From assembly GCA_040381235.1 (NCBI GenBank), contig JBEIHS010000079.1, positions 1 to 16,200 of the forward strand: a stretch of 16,200 bases of DNA, given 5' to 3'. The notes under the pieces were generated by a model. That model saw only the letters and a list, made by a program, of their open reading frames with translations. It had not been told where the DNA came from and ran no database searches. The stretch comes from CAIXSC01 sp040381235. GTDB taxonomy: Bacteria > Planctomycetota > Planctomycetia > Pirellulales > Pirellulaceae. Both the position numbers and the translations under genes were made by a program. How positions within the stretch are numbered: the stretch's first letter is position 1; each line of letters begins with the position of its first letter. Below are positions 6,760-14,092 of this stretch, in pieces.

Positions 6760-7752
6760 ATGAGCGATGAAAGGGCCGGCGTCGATTGGCGGCCGGCAGC
6801 CCCGTGGGTGAACTTGCGACACCGTGCGCATTTGCTAGCGCGGTTGCGGCGTTTTTTTGACGACCGCGGGTTTTTGGAAGTCGAAACGCCCGCGATGTCC
6901 GCCGAATCGGTCGTCGATCGGCATCTCGATCCGCTGCGCGTGGTGCTGTTCGCCGATCCGCGGACGCCGGAATGCGGGGTGGACCGCTGGCTGCAAACGT
7001 CGCCCGAGTTCGCGATGAAGCGGTTGTTGGCGGCCGGCGCGACGTCGATCTATCAAGTCGCACGGGCCTTTCGCGGCGGAGAACGCGGGCCGCGGCACAA
7101 TCCGGAATTCACGCTCGTCGAATGGTACCGCGTGGGCGACGGCTATCAGGATGGAATGCGGCTGCTGGACGAGCTGGCTGCCGAATTGCTCGAGCGGGGT
7201 TCGTGTGAACGGATCAGTTACCGCGAGGCGTTTATGCGGCACGCCGGCTTTGATCCGTTCACGCTCGACACGCCGCGGTTGGCGGCGTTGATTCGGTCGC
7301 GGTTGCCGGCGGTTCCGGACTATGGGGAGGTCGATCGGGATAGCTGGTTGAATTTCGCGTTGGCGGAATGGGTCGAGCCACGGTTGGGCGAAGGTCGGCC
7401 GGCGATCCTGTACGACTACCCGGCGTCGCAGGCGGCGCTCGCGCGGGTGCGGGATGGCGATCCGCCGGTGGCCGAGCGGTTCGAGTTGTACGTGGATGGG
7501 GTGGAGTTGGCGAACGGCTACCACGAGCTGCTGGATGTGGCGGCGTTCCGCGCGCGGACGATGGTGAATCGCCGGTCGCGGCAGGAGGAAGGCAAGCCTG
7601 CATTGCCGCCGTCGCCGCGGTTCGAAGCGGCGATGGAGTCCGGTCTGCCGCCGTGCACGGGGGTGGCGCTGGGATTCGATCGGCTGGTGATGGTGGCTGT
7701 CGGGGCTCGCGATCTGTCCGCTGTCATGGCCTTTCCAGACGACCGGGCCTAG
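6760..7752 (+). CDS. epmA: EF-P--(R)-beta-lysine ligase EpmA
   Basis: Paralogue of the class II lysyl-tRNA synthetase catalytic core (EpmA/PoxA/GenX/YjeA). It activates (R)-beta-lysine with ATP and joins it to the EF-P lysine instead of tRNA. The 330 residues match E. coli EpmA (325), and no tRNA anticodon-binding domain precedes the core. Motif 1 is LEVETPAMS (39-47). Motif 2 lies at about 103-122, with AFRGGERG and HNPEFTLVEWY. Motif 3 is GVALGFDRLVM (301-311). The substrate-pocket sequences YPASQAALA and ERFELYVDGVELANGYHEL match EpmA closely, as does the C-terminal AFPDDRA. ATG start with GGGAAGG at 6747-6753. It lies 155 bp after efp on the same strand, with no terminator seen between them, so co-transcription is plausible. 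Confidence 0.95.
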   Translation: MSDERAGVDWRPAAPWVNLRHRAHLLARLRRFFDDRGFLEVETPAMSAESVVDRHLDPLRVVLFADPRTPECGVDRWLQTSPEFAMKRLLAAGATSIYQVARAFRGGERGPRHNPEFTLVEWYRVGDGYQDGMRLLDELAAELLERGSCERISYREAFMRHAGFDPFTLDTPRLAALIRSRLPAVPDYGEVDRDSWLNFALAEWVEPRLGEGRPAILYDYPASQAALARVRDGDPPVAERFELYVDGVELANGYHELLDVAAFRARTMVNRRSRQEEGKPALPPSPRFEAAMESGLPPCTGVALGFDRLVMVAVGARDLSAVMAFPDDRA

Positions 7753-7810
7753 CCGGCATCAGCGCTGGCGCTGCACTCGTAGCCGGCATCGGCGCTCGCA
7801 CTGGCGCCGG
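7750..7810 (+). repeat. 30-bp imperfect direct duplication overlapping the epmA stop
   Basis: TAGCCGGCATCAGCGCTGGC (7750 onward) is followed 30 bp later by TAGCCGGCATCGGCGCTCGC (7780 onward). The first copy includes the epmA stop codon TAG at 7750-7752. The duplicated tail is GC-rich with self-complementary GGCGC/GCGCC blocks but no T run. Confidence 0.7.
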
Positions 7811-7841
7811 TGTTCGCTGGGGAAATCCCACGGACGGCGCA

Positions 7842-7982
7842 GAAGCCGAATTGAGCGCGGACCGCGTAGGCGGTCATGGCGCTAGCGCCGGCGCTCGACG
7901 GGTCGGGGACAGAGCGGACGCCGTTGAAGACCAGCTGGCTGTCTGGGTTGAGGTGCCAGTTGACGGCGTGTAACGGCCATAG
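7842..7982 (-). pseudogene. Relic of the C-terminal end of an OprO/OprP-type porin
   Basis: On the minus strand this reads LWPLHAVNWHLNP, then QLVFNGVRSVPD, then YAVRAQFGF. It resembles the last strands of phosphate-selective porins, where a VNWYLNP-type turn, a strand like MFNYVHS and a final strand ending in an aromatic residue close the barrel. After the last Phe, where such porins stop, there is TGC (7839-7841); TGC is one base from TGA. Upstream in the same frame the residues look random and pass into the 15-bp repeat, so no complete porin gene exists. This is recognition by eye over about 47 residues; chance similarity or a dispersed decayed sequence is possible. Confidence 0.4.
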
Positions 7983-7986
7983 TCGT

Positions 7987-8078
7987 GGATCGCTCCGCGA
8001 TCCAACGGACGCGTTTGAGGGAGCCTCGCCGAGCGACGGTGCATGGCACGGTAAGCCTTCCGTCACGAGCAGCGTGAC
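7987..8078. other. Hairpin-rich non-coding stretch
   Basis: Two perfect hairpins are visible: GGATCGC-TCC-GCGATCC (7987-8003) and GTCACG-AGCAG-CGTGAC (8062-8078). A weaker ACGG/CCGT pair (8048-8051 with 8060-8063) overlaps the second as an alternative fold. Just upstream, ACCGC-GTAG-GCGGT (7861-7874) and the palindrome GGCGCTAGCGCC (7878-7889) lie inside the porin-like relic. No known RNA family was recognised. Confidence 0.35.
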
Positions 8079-8127
8079 CTTCAAGTTCCAGGGGCGTTTG
8101 CGGCGGGGCCAGCGCTGGGACCGAGCC

Positions 8128-8182
8128 AAAGCTGGCAGATGCAAAGCTGGCAGATGCAAAGCTGGCAGATACAAAGCTGGCG
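8128..8182 (+). repeat. 15-bp tandem repeat (AAAGCTGGCAGATGC)
   Basis: Units lie at 8128-8142, 8143-8157 and 8158-8172 (the last ends AC instead of GC), then a partial AAAGCTGGCG. All frames are open through it because 15 is a multiple of three, but no convincing gene contains it. Confidence 0.9.
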
Positions 8183-8631
8183 AAGCGGGTAGGGCCGAGA
8201 CGTGTTAGGGGCGATACGGATGTGGAGGCATCGATATGTCGCCCTAGTGGTGTTGGCTTGAACCGACGAATCGGAGCTCGCGATGGCACGGGACGAGGCG
8301 GGGAATGGTCGTTGTTTTCGTTAGGTCAAGATCAAACCCGTCCCTCGTTATGATCGTACCGGGGGGGAAAAGATCTACGGCCAATCACGGGTTACGACGC
8401 GGCAAGGTCGGATTGTGGAGGGATGACGAACGAATCGAAGTTCCGACCTCTGCGGTCGTTGACGAGTTTGCGATGCGCGACGTGCGGCGACCTTTATGTC
8501 GCCCATAGGTATTGCGACTGTCGAAGGGAAACTCCGGAAGCGACCAGTGCTGCACCTCGGCGTCGTGACAGGCGGCCGGCGCGGAATTGGGAGCTGCGAC
8601 ATCGTACGGAGACATGCTCGATTCCTTGGAT
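8183..8631. other. Gene-free stretch upstream of the barrel protein
   Basis: No recognisable gene. Short open frames here have no family features and no good ribosome sites. One clear hairpin, GGCGAC-CTTTAT-GTCGCC (8486-8503), is present. A -10-like TATGAT (8349-8354) and a TTGACG (8459-8464) are seen, but neither has a good partner element, so no promoter is called. The promoter of the 8644 gene probably lies somewhere in this stretch. Confidence 0.4.
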
Positions 8632-8643
8632 GGAGACGCCACT

Positions 8644-9597
8644 ATGGCCTTCTCACGAAAATCTCTTCTCGCCTTTTTGTTGACTGCGCTAGCGTGGTGC
8701 GCGCGGCCGGCGGCGGCGAATGATGTGTATGAAGCGACGGTCAGCGAGATGCTGGCCGAGCAGGCGCAGCGGATTCAACAGCTCGAAACGCATTTGGCAT
8801 CGCTGGAGGACAAAACCAAGCTCCACACCGACGGCTGCGATGATGATTGTTGCGATAGTTGTCCGGGAGTGATCGCGGGCGCGGAACTGACGTTCCTGAA
8901 GGCGCATAGCAACGGGTTGGTGTCCACCACCCCGGTTGGCGACATCACGCTGGTCCCGAACTACGATTACCAAGTGGCTCCCCGTGCTTGGCTGGGCTAC
9001 CAATTCGCTGGCGGACTGGGGTTGCGAGCGACTTGGTGGGGCTTCGATCAGGGGTTGCCGCCGAGCGCCATCGCTTCCGGCTTTGGCTTGGAAGCGACGA
9101 CCGTTGACTTGGAAGTGACCGATGCGATTAACCTGGGCAAGTGGGATCTGTTGGCGTCCGGCGGTTTGCGTTACGCGCGCCTGCGTCAAGACGTGCTCGC
9201 TCCAAGCCTTCTTGCGCCGTTCGACGTGAGCCGCGACTTCGAGGGGCTCGGAGGAACCTTCGCGCTCTCCGCGCGTCGCGGTTTGGGCGGCACGAATCTG
9301 GCACTGATCGGGTCGGCCCGCGGATCGCTGGTTTTCGGCGAATCGTTCGACAGCATCACGTCGGCAGGATTTGGTGGCGGGTTGCCTGGACCTCTGGAGG
9401 GCACGCAGCGGACGCTGGGAATCTTCGAATTGCGGTTGGGTGTCGAGTGGTCGCGCGAGTTGTCCAACGGCGCGCGGTTCTACACCCAGACGGTGTATGA
9501 AGCCCAATACTGGCAGTCGGCCCAGCTGTTCGATGGCTTGGGCGGCATGGACGTGGGCTTTACGGGTGTGGCGGTCAACATCGGCTTGGCTCGGTAA
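8644..9597 (+). CDS. Secreted outer-membrane beta-barrel-like protein
   Basis: Probable outer-membrane protein of 317 residues. The ATG at 8644 is preceded by GGAG (8632-8635) with 8-nt spacing, and starts a clean signal peptide: MAFSRK, a hydrophobic core, then ARPAAA with cleavage likely before Asn-Asp near residue 26. The frame is also open from TTG 8587, but that would bury the signal. After cleavage comes a short helical, probably coiled-coil segment (about 27-60, EQAQRIQQLETHLASLEDK), then a cysteine cluster with Cys65, Cys69, Cys70 and Cys73. The rest is rich in alternating Gly/aromatic strands (GAELTFLKAH, WLGYQFAGGLGLRATWWGF) and ends GVAVNIGLAR, as in single-domain barrels. It recalls the Legionella-type pore-forming proteins (Lpg1974 group) often found in Planctomycetes; that assignment is tentative. 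It stands alone, followed by a strong terminator. Confidence 0.7.
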   Translation: MAFSRKSLLAFLLTALAWCARPAAANDVYEATVSEMLAEQAQRIQQLETHLASLEDKTKLHTDGCDDDCCDSCPGVIAGAELTFLKAHSNGLVSTTPVGDITLVPNYDYQVAPRAWLGYQFAGGLGLRATWWGFDQGLPPSAIASGFGLEATTVDLEVTDAINLGKWDLLASGGLRYARLRQDVLAPSLLAPFDVSRDFEGLGGTFALSARRGLGGTNLALIGSARGSLVFGESFDSITSAGFGGGLPGPLEGTQRTLGIFELRLGVEWSRELSNGARFYTQTVYEAQYWQSAQLFDGLGGMDVGFTGVAVNIGLAR

Positions 9598-9666
9598 ACA
9601 GGGATCGGCTGCCCGTGCCGGAAGCGACGGTGGCAGCGGCTTCACAAGTCTCCCGTGTTTGACAAG

Positions 9667-9700
9667 CGGCCCGCGGAGCGAATGCTTCCGCGGGCCGTTT
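9667..9700 (+). terminator. Rho-independent terminator
   Basis: An 11-bp perfect GC-rich stem, CGGCCCGCGGA (9667-9677) with TCCGCGGGCCG (9687-9697), closes a 9-nt loop and is followed by TTTCGTT. It lies 69 bp after the stop of the barrel protein and should end that transcript. Confidence 0.85.
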
Positions 9701-9767
9701 CGTTGATTGCGGTCTGTCCAGAAATTTCCCGCCGTGCTCCGAAGTGTCGCGTGCAATGTAAAAACCG

Positions 9768-9871
9768 GCGCTTCGGGTTGCTGTATGCGGTCGCTCGCTG
9801 GCGCTTCGGGTTACTATGAGCGGTGGCTCGCTGGCGCTTCGGGTTGTGATACGCCGGTGCCCATGAACGGT
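9768..9871 (-). repeat. Dispersed intergenic element, triplicated core (copy B, inverted)
   Basis: GGCGCTTCGGGTT occurs three times about 33 bp apart (near 9768, 9801 and 9834), separated by spacers containing CGCTCGCT or GGCTCGCT. Read on the minus strand, the end at 9871 gives ACCGTTCATGGG followed by ACCCGAAGCGCCAGCGAG, which aligns with the copies at 101-163 and 15502-15566. It lies between the terminator at 9700 and the kinase fusion, in what is probably that gene's upstream region. The remaining 9872-9978 shows no clear promoter or ribosome site. Confidence 0.7.
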
Positions 9872-9978
9872 CGCGATTCGCGCTTTCTCCGCTCTCCGGT
9901 GGCGGCTAGACTGCGCCAGTGCCTTCGGACGTCCAATCGCTCGCCGGGACTTTCACCAAACCAGGGTTCATCTAATAC

Positions 9979-12900
9979 GTGGCCGATTTCGACGATTTCG
10001 AGGAAACGCAAACGCTGCGGAAGATCGCCGAGGACGCTCGCCGGCCCGTTCCCGCCTGGATCGGCCGGTTCCGGGTGGAGAAGCGGCTGGGCAGCGGCGC
10101 CTTTGGCGAGGTCTTCCTGGGGCATGATCCCGCGCTGGACCGCAAAGTCGCCATCAAATCGCCGCTGGGGGAACAATCGGAGGAGACGATCCAGCGCTAC
10201 TTGGTCGAGGCGCGGAACTTGGCTCAGTTGCAGCATGCGGGCATCGTCGCTGTTTACGACGTGGGACGCGATGCCGAGCGTTGCTTCATGGTCACTGAAT
10301 ACCTGCAGGGTGGCCCCCTAGCCCATCGCCTGTCGCAAGGGCGCATGGATTGGCGGACCGGCGTCCGCATCGTCGCGTTTGTGGCGGAGGCGTTGGCACA
10401 CGCCCATTCGCGCGGCATCATGCACCGCGATATCAAGCCATCGAACATCATGATCACGCCCGAAGGACGCTGCGTGCTGGTCGATTTCGGACTGGCTGTC
10501 GACGACTTCCAGGCGACGCGCGGAGAACGCGCGGGAACGCCCAGCTACATGTCCCCGGAACAAGTGCGGGGCGAGTCGCAACGGATCGATGGCCGCACAG
10601 ACATTTATGCCCTGGGAGTTGTCCTGTACGAGTTGCTGACTGGCAGGCGTCCCTTCCGATCGTCCAGCGTCGAGTCGCTCTACGAGAAGATCCTCAAGGA
10701 CGCGCCGCAACCCGCGCGGCAATTGAGTCCGAATATTCCCCAAGCGGTGGAAGAGATCTGCTTGCGGGCGCTGGAAAAGAATATCCACGACCGGTTCACC
10801 ACGGCCGGCGACATGGCGGCGGCGCTGCTTCAAACATTGGGCATGTCGGCGGGCGGATCGCCTGCGTTGCTGTCGTCTGACGCCTTCGAACGCGTCCCCG
10901 TTTACACGGCCGATGTCGCGACCGAGTCGAAGGCCCTGGAATCGTCGCAATCGCGCCGCCTGCGCGCCGCCGAACTGCGGTTCGTCGCGCTTCTTGGCAT
11001 CGGCTTCGATGTCACTCAGCGATTGCCGGATGTCGAGGACCAGCACGCCTGCGCGGAACGGTTCGCGAGCTTCGTCCAAGGAATCGCCGAGAAGCATGGC
11101 GGCTCGATGTGCCTCGCCAATGGCTTTGAATTGGAAATCTGCTTCGGCTTCCCGATCTCGCATGAGGACTCGGTCGCGCGCGCTGTCCGGTGCGGCTTGG
11201 AAATCGTCCGGAAAACGAGCGGCGACAACGGTCTGCCGCGGGCTGAGGAGACGTTTGTCGCCGTCCATGCGGGGCCAGCGGTGGCGGAGGAGTCGCCGCA
11301 AGGCGTCAAGGTGAGCGGTGACGTTTCGGTCGCCCTCCGCCGACTGCTCGGTGTGCTCGAAAGCCGTTCTGTCCATGTGACGGAACCCGCCTTCGCGCTG
11401 TGTCGCCTGGATTTCGAAATGAGCAGCCTGGGCGAGTTTCGCACGCGCGGGTTGCCGAAACCGGTGCATCTGTTTCGCGTCGTCCGCGAAGCGCCCGCGA
11501 CGACAAATCGCGTCGAGTTAGTCGATCCAGGCAATCTGACGCCGCTCATCGGGCGCGACACCGAACTCGCGATGCTGAAGGATCGCTGGGAGCAAGCGAT
11601 TGAAGGCCAGGGGCAGGTGGTGTTGTTGATCGGCGAGGCTGGACTAGGCAAGTCGAGATTGATTCGCGAGATCCGCGAGTTCGCGGCGGACCAACAGGAA
11701 GACATCGAGATCATCGAACTGCGCTGCTCCCAATCCCATCAAGCGGCGAGCCTTCATCCGCTTGTCGAGCATCTCACGCACCTGCTGGAACTCGATGCGC
11801 AGGATGACGATGAGAGGCGTTTGCTGGCGATCGAGCGGTACCTGGCGAGTTTGAAGCTCCGCTCGGATCAAAACGTCGCGCTCCTGGCGTCGTTGTTGGG
11901 AATCGCCCCGCGGCTTGTGCCATCGACCGGGATTCCTCCACAGCGCGTTAAAGAGCTGATTGCGCAGCTAATGCTGGACATGCTGCGTCAACGCGCCGAG
12001 CGCGGGCCCGTGCTGTTCATCGTCGAGGATTTGCACTGGGGCGACCCGACGTTGATCGATCTCGTCGCCACCTATGTCGAATCGTTCGGCCAGCATCGCG
12101 CGCTTGGTATCTTCACGTTCCGGCCCGAATTCGAGACGCCGTGGCGCAGCAAACCCCATCAGACGCAGATCGCGTTGAGTCGGCTCACTCGTCGCCATGT
12201 TCGCGACATGATGCGCCGGCGGCTCGGCGGCGTCGAGTTGCGCGAGGTTATCGTCGATCAGATCGTGGAGCGAACCGACGGTATTCCGTTGTTCATCGAA
12301 GAGTTTACAACTCTCTTGGCGGAAACGGACGCTTTGTCCCAGGCCAACGCGTCCGATTCCCAGCTGAACCTCGTCATCCCGGCGTCGCTTCAAGGGCTCT
12401 TGATGGCGCGTCTCGATCGCCTGAAGAGCGACCCGAGTGTCGTCCAGCTCGCGTCCGCGATTGGCCGCGAGTTCAGTTTCGCATTGTTGGCCGCCGCTTC
12501 GGACAAAGATCCAGGAGTGCTCGAAAAGGAGTTGGCCACGTTGGTCGACGCCGCGATTTTGTTCCAAAAGGGAAAGATTCCGGCGGCATCGTACATCTTC
12601 AAACACGCGCTGATTCAAGATTCGGCCTATAGCTCGTTGCTGAAAAAACGCCGCCAGCAGATTCATGAGCGTATCGCCGAGACGCTGGAGGCCAGCTTTC
12701 CGGAAGTGGCCAACCGACAGCCGGAATTGCTTGCCCATCACTTTACCGAAGCGGCCGATGTGAATCGGGCCGTCGCGTACTGGCTCAAGGCGGGTAAGAA
12801 AGCCCAGGCCGTATCGGCCAACGTCGAGGCGATCAGCCACCTGCGGCGGGGCTTGAATCTCTTGTCGATGCGCGAACCGTCGCATGAGCGCGATAAACTG

Positions 12901-14061
12901 GAACTCGCCTTTCAGACGACGCTCGGACCGATCCTCATGGCGGCTCGCGGCTGGTCGGCTCCCGAAGTGGGGCAAGCGATCGAGCGGGCGCGTCAACTTT
13001 GCGGCGACATCGGCAGCGTTACCGACCAGTTTTTCGTGCTGTGGGGATTGTGGGGTTGGCGCTTGATTCGCGGCGACATCGACATTTGCGAACAGATCGC
13101 CGAGGAACTGCTTCGTTTCGCGGAAAGCGTGCCGAACGCGGGCGATTTGCGGTCGGAAGCTTGCTGGACCGTCGGTTGCACGGCCTACTACAAAGGCGAA
13201 TTGACCAAGGGGCTCGGTTTTCTGCGGCAGGGGCTCGACCTTATCAATCCGGATCTCGAGCGGATTTATGCTTTGGGAACGGGCCAGTACTGCGGCGTTA
13301 TGTGCCGCTCCCACATCGCGCTCGCGCTCTGGCAACTCGGTTTTCCCGACCAAGCCCTTCAATGGGCCGACGAAGCGATTCGCGTAGCCAAGCCGCTGAA
13401 CCATCCCTTTAGCCTGGCGATGGCCAGCTATTTTCGCCGCCAGATCCTGCAGTTCCTCGGACGCGATCAAGAGGTGGCGGCGAGCGTGGAGGATGAGCTT
13501 CAGAATTGCCATAAACACGGCTTCGCCTTCTATGAGGTGCATGCTCTGTTCGGGAAGGGGATGCTCCTGCTGCGCGAAGGCAAGATCGACGAAGCCCGGC
13601 CCTGGATCGATCGGGGATGGCGGATGCGCGAAGGGATGGGGAGCCTACTGTCTATGGACTTCCCCTATCGCAACCTCGCGGAAGCGTTTCTGGCGGCCGG
13701 CCGGCACGCTGACGCGGAACTGTGGCTCGATCGCGGTTCTGAACTTGTCGATAAACACGGCATGAAGGTGTATGAAAGCGAGTTTTTACGGCTGCGGGGC
13801 GAACTGGCGGCGGCTCGCGGCGACGAAGCGGCCGCCGCGGGGCTCTATGAACAATCCCTGGAAGCGGCCCGCCGCCATCAAGCTCGGTCGTGGGAATTGC
13901 GTTCTCTGATCAGTCTGGCCGAGCGGCGCCGCGGCCAACCGCGAGCAGCCGAAGCTTGCTCGCAACTGAAAGCCTGCTATGACACGTTTACCGAAGGCTT
14001 CGACAGCGTCGCTTTGCGTCGTGCGTTAACTATTTTGAAGACGCTCGGTACGGGTCTTTGA
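9979..14061 (+). CDS. Ser/Thr kinase / cyclase-like / STAND ATPase / TPR fusion protein
   Basis: Cytosolic signalling protein of 1360 residues with no signal or membrane segment. Residues about 30-288 form a complete Hanks-type kinase: glycine loop GSGAFGEV (38-45), VAIK Lys60, helix-C Glu77, HRDIKPSN (149-156), DFG (169-171) and SPE (192-194), so it should be active. Residues about 330-505 resemble a class III adenylate/guanylate cyclase domain, but both metal-binding aspartates appear lost. Residues about 520-900 are a STAND/AAA-type ATPase opening with PLIGRDTEL, with Walker A GEAGLGKS (552-559) and Walker B in LFIVEDLHW (679-687). From about 930 to the end are TPR-like helical repeats. 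The order recalls kinase/cyclase fusions linked to TOMM clusters. GTG start, no Shine-Dalgarno sequence. The flavoprotein gene starts 31 bp downstream, suggesting an operon. The input signal and targets are unknown. Confidence 0.88.
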   Translation: MADFDDFEETQTLRKIAEDARRPVPAWIGRFRVEKRLGSGAFGEVFLGHDPALDRKVAIKSPLGEQSEETIQRYLVEARNLAQLQHAGIVAVYDVGRDAERCFMVTEYLQGGPLAHRLSQGRMDWRTGVRIVAFVAEALAHAHSRGIMHRDIKPSNIMITPEGRCVLVDFGLAVDDFQATRGERAGTPSYMSPEQVRGESQRIDGRTDIYALGVVLYELLTGRRPFRSSSVESLYEKILKDAPQPARQLSPNIPQAVEEICLRALEKNIHDRFTTAGDMAAALLQTLGMSAGGSPALLSSDAFERVPVYTADVATESKALESSQSRRLRAAELRFVALLGIGFDVTQRLPDVEDQHACAERFASFVQGIAEKHGGSMCLANGFELEICFGFPISHEDSVARAVRCGLEIVRKTSGDNGLPRAEETFVAVHAGPAVAEESPQGVKVSGDVSVALRRLLGVLESRSVHVTEPAFALCRLDFEMSSLGEFRTRGLPKPVHLFRVVREAPATTNRVELVDPGNLTPLIGRDTELAMLKDRWEQAIEGQGQVVLLIGEAGLGKSRLIREIREFAADQQEDIEIIELRCSQSHQAASLHPLVEHLTHLLELDAQDDDERRLLAIERYLASLKLRSDQNVALLASLLGIAPRLVPSTGIPPQRVKELIAQLMLDMLRQRAERGPVLFIVEDLHWGDPTLIDLVATYVESFGQHRALGIFTFRPEFETPWRSKPHQTQIALSRLTRRHVRDMMRRRLGGVELREVIVDQIVERTDGIPLFIEEFTTLLAETDALSQANASDSQLNLVIPASLQGLLMARLDRLKSDPSVVQLASAIGREFSFALLAAASDKDPGVLEKELATLVDAAILFQKGKIPAASYIFKHALIQDSAYSSLLKKRRQQIHERIAETLEASFPEVANRQPELLAHHFTEAADVNRAVAYWLKAGKKAQAVSANVEAISHLRRGLNLLSMREPSHERDKLELAFQTTLGPILMAARGWSAPEVGQAIERARQLCGDIGSVTDQFFVLWGLWGWRLIRGDIDICEQIAEELLRFAESVPNAGDLRSEACWTVGCTAYYKGELTKGLGFLRQGLDLINPDLERIYALGTGQYCGVMCRSHIALALWQLGFPDQALQWADEAIRVAKPLNHPFSLAMASYFRRQILQFLGRDQEVAASVEDELQNCHKHGFAFYEVHALFGKGMLLLREGKIDEARPWIDRGWRMREGMGSLLSMDFPYRNLAEAFLAAGRHADAELWLDRGSELVDKHGMKVYESEFLRLRGELAAARGDEAAAAGLYEQSLEAARRHQARSWELRSLISLAERRRGQPRAAEACSQLKACYDTFTEGFDSVALRRALTILKTLGTGL

Positions 14062-14092
14062 TCCATACATTTCCGCTAGCGGAGAAGACGCG

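Noticed and set aside
7876..8208. 110-codon plus-strand open frame
   Set aside because: It has no family features and no ribosome site, overlaps the porin-like relic on the other strand, and ends in the 15-bp repeat.
8644..8721. Lipoprotein signal (Cys19 in the leader of the barrel protein)
   Set aside because: The residues before Cys19 are LAW; Trp at the -1 position does not fit a lipobox, and a normal AAA-type cleavage site follows.
11968..13542. 524-codon open frame on the minus strand
   Set aside because: It is antisense to the ATPase/TPR part of the kinase fusion. It is rich in Arg, Gln and His, has no family motif, and is explained by the GC-rich codon use of the sense gene.
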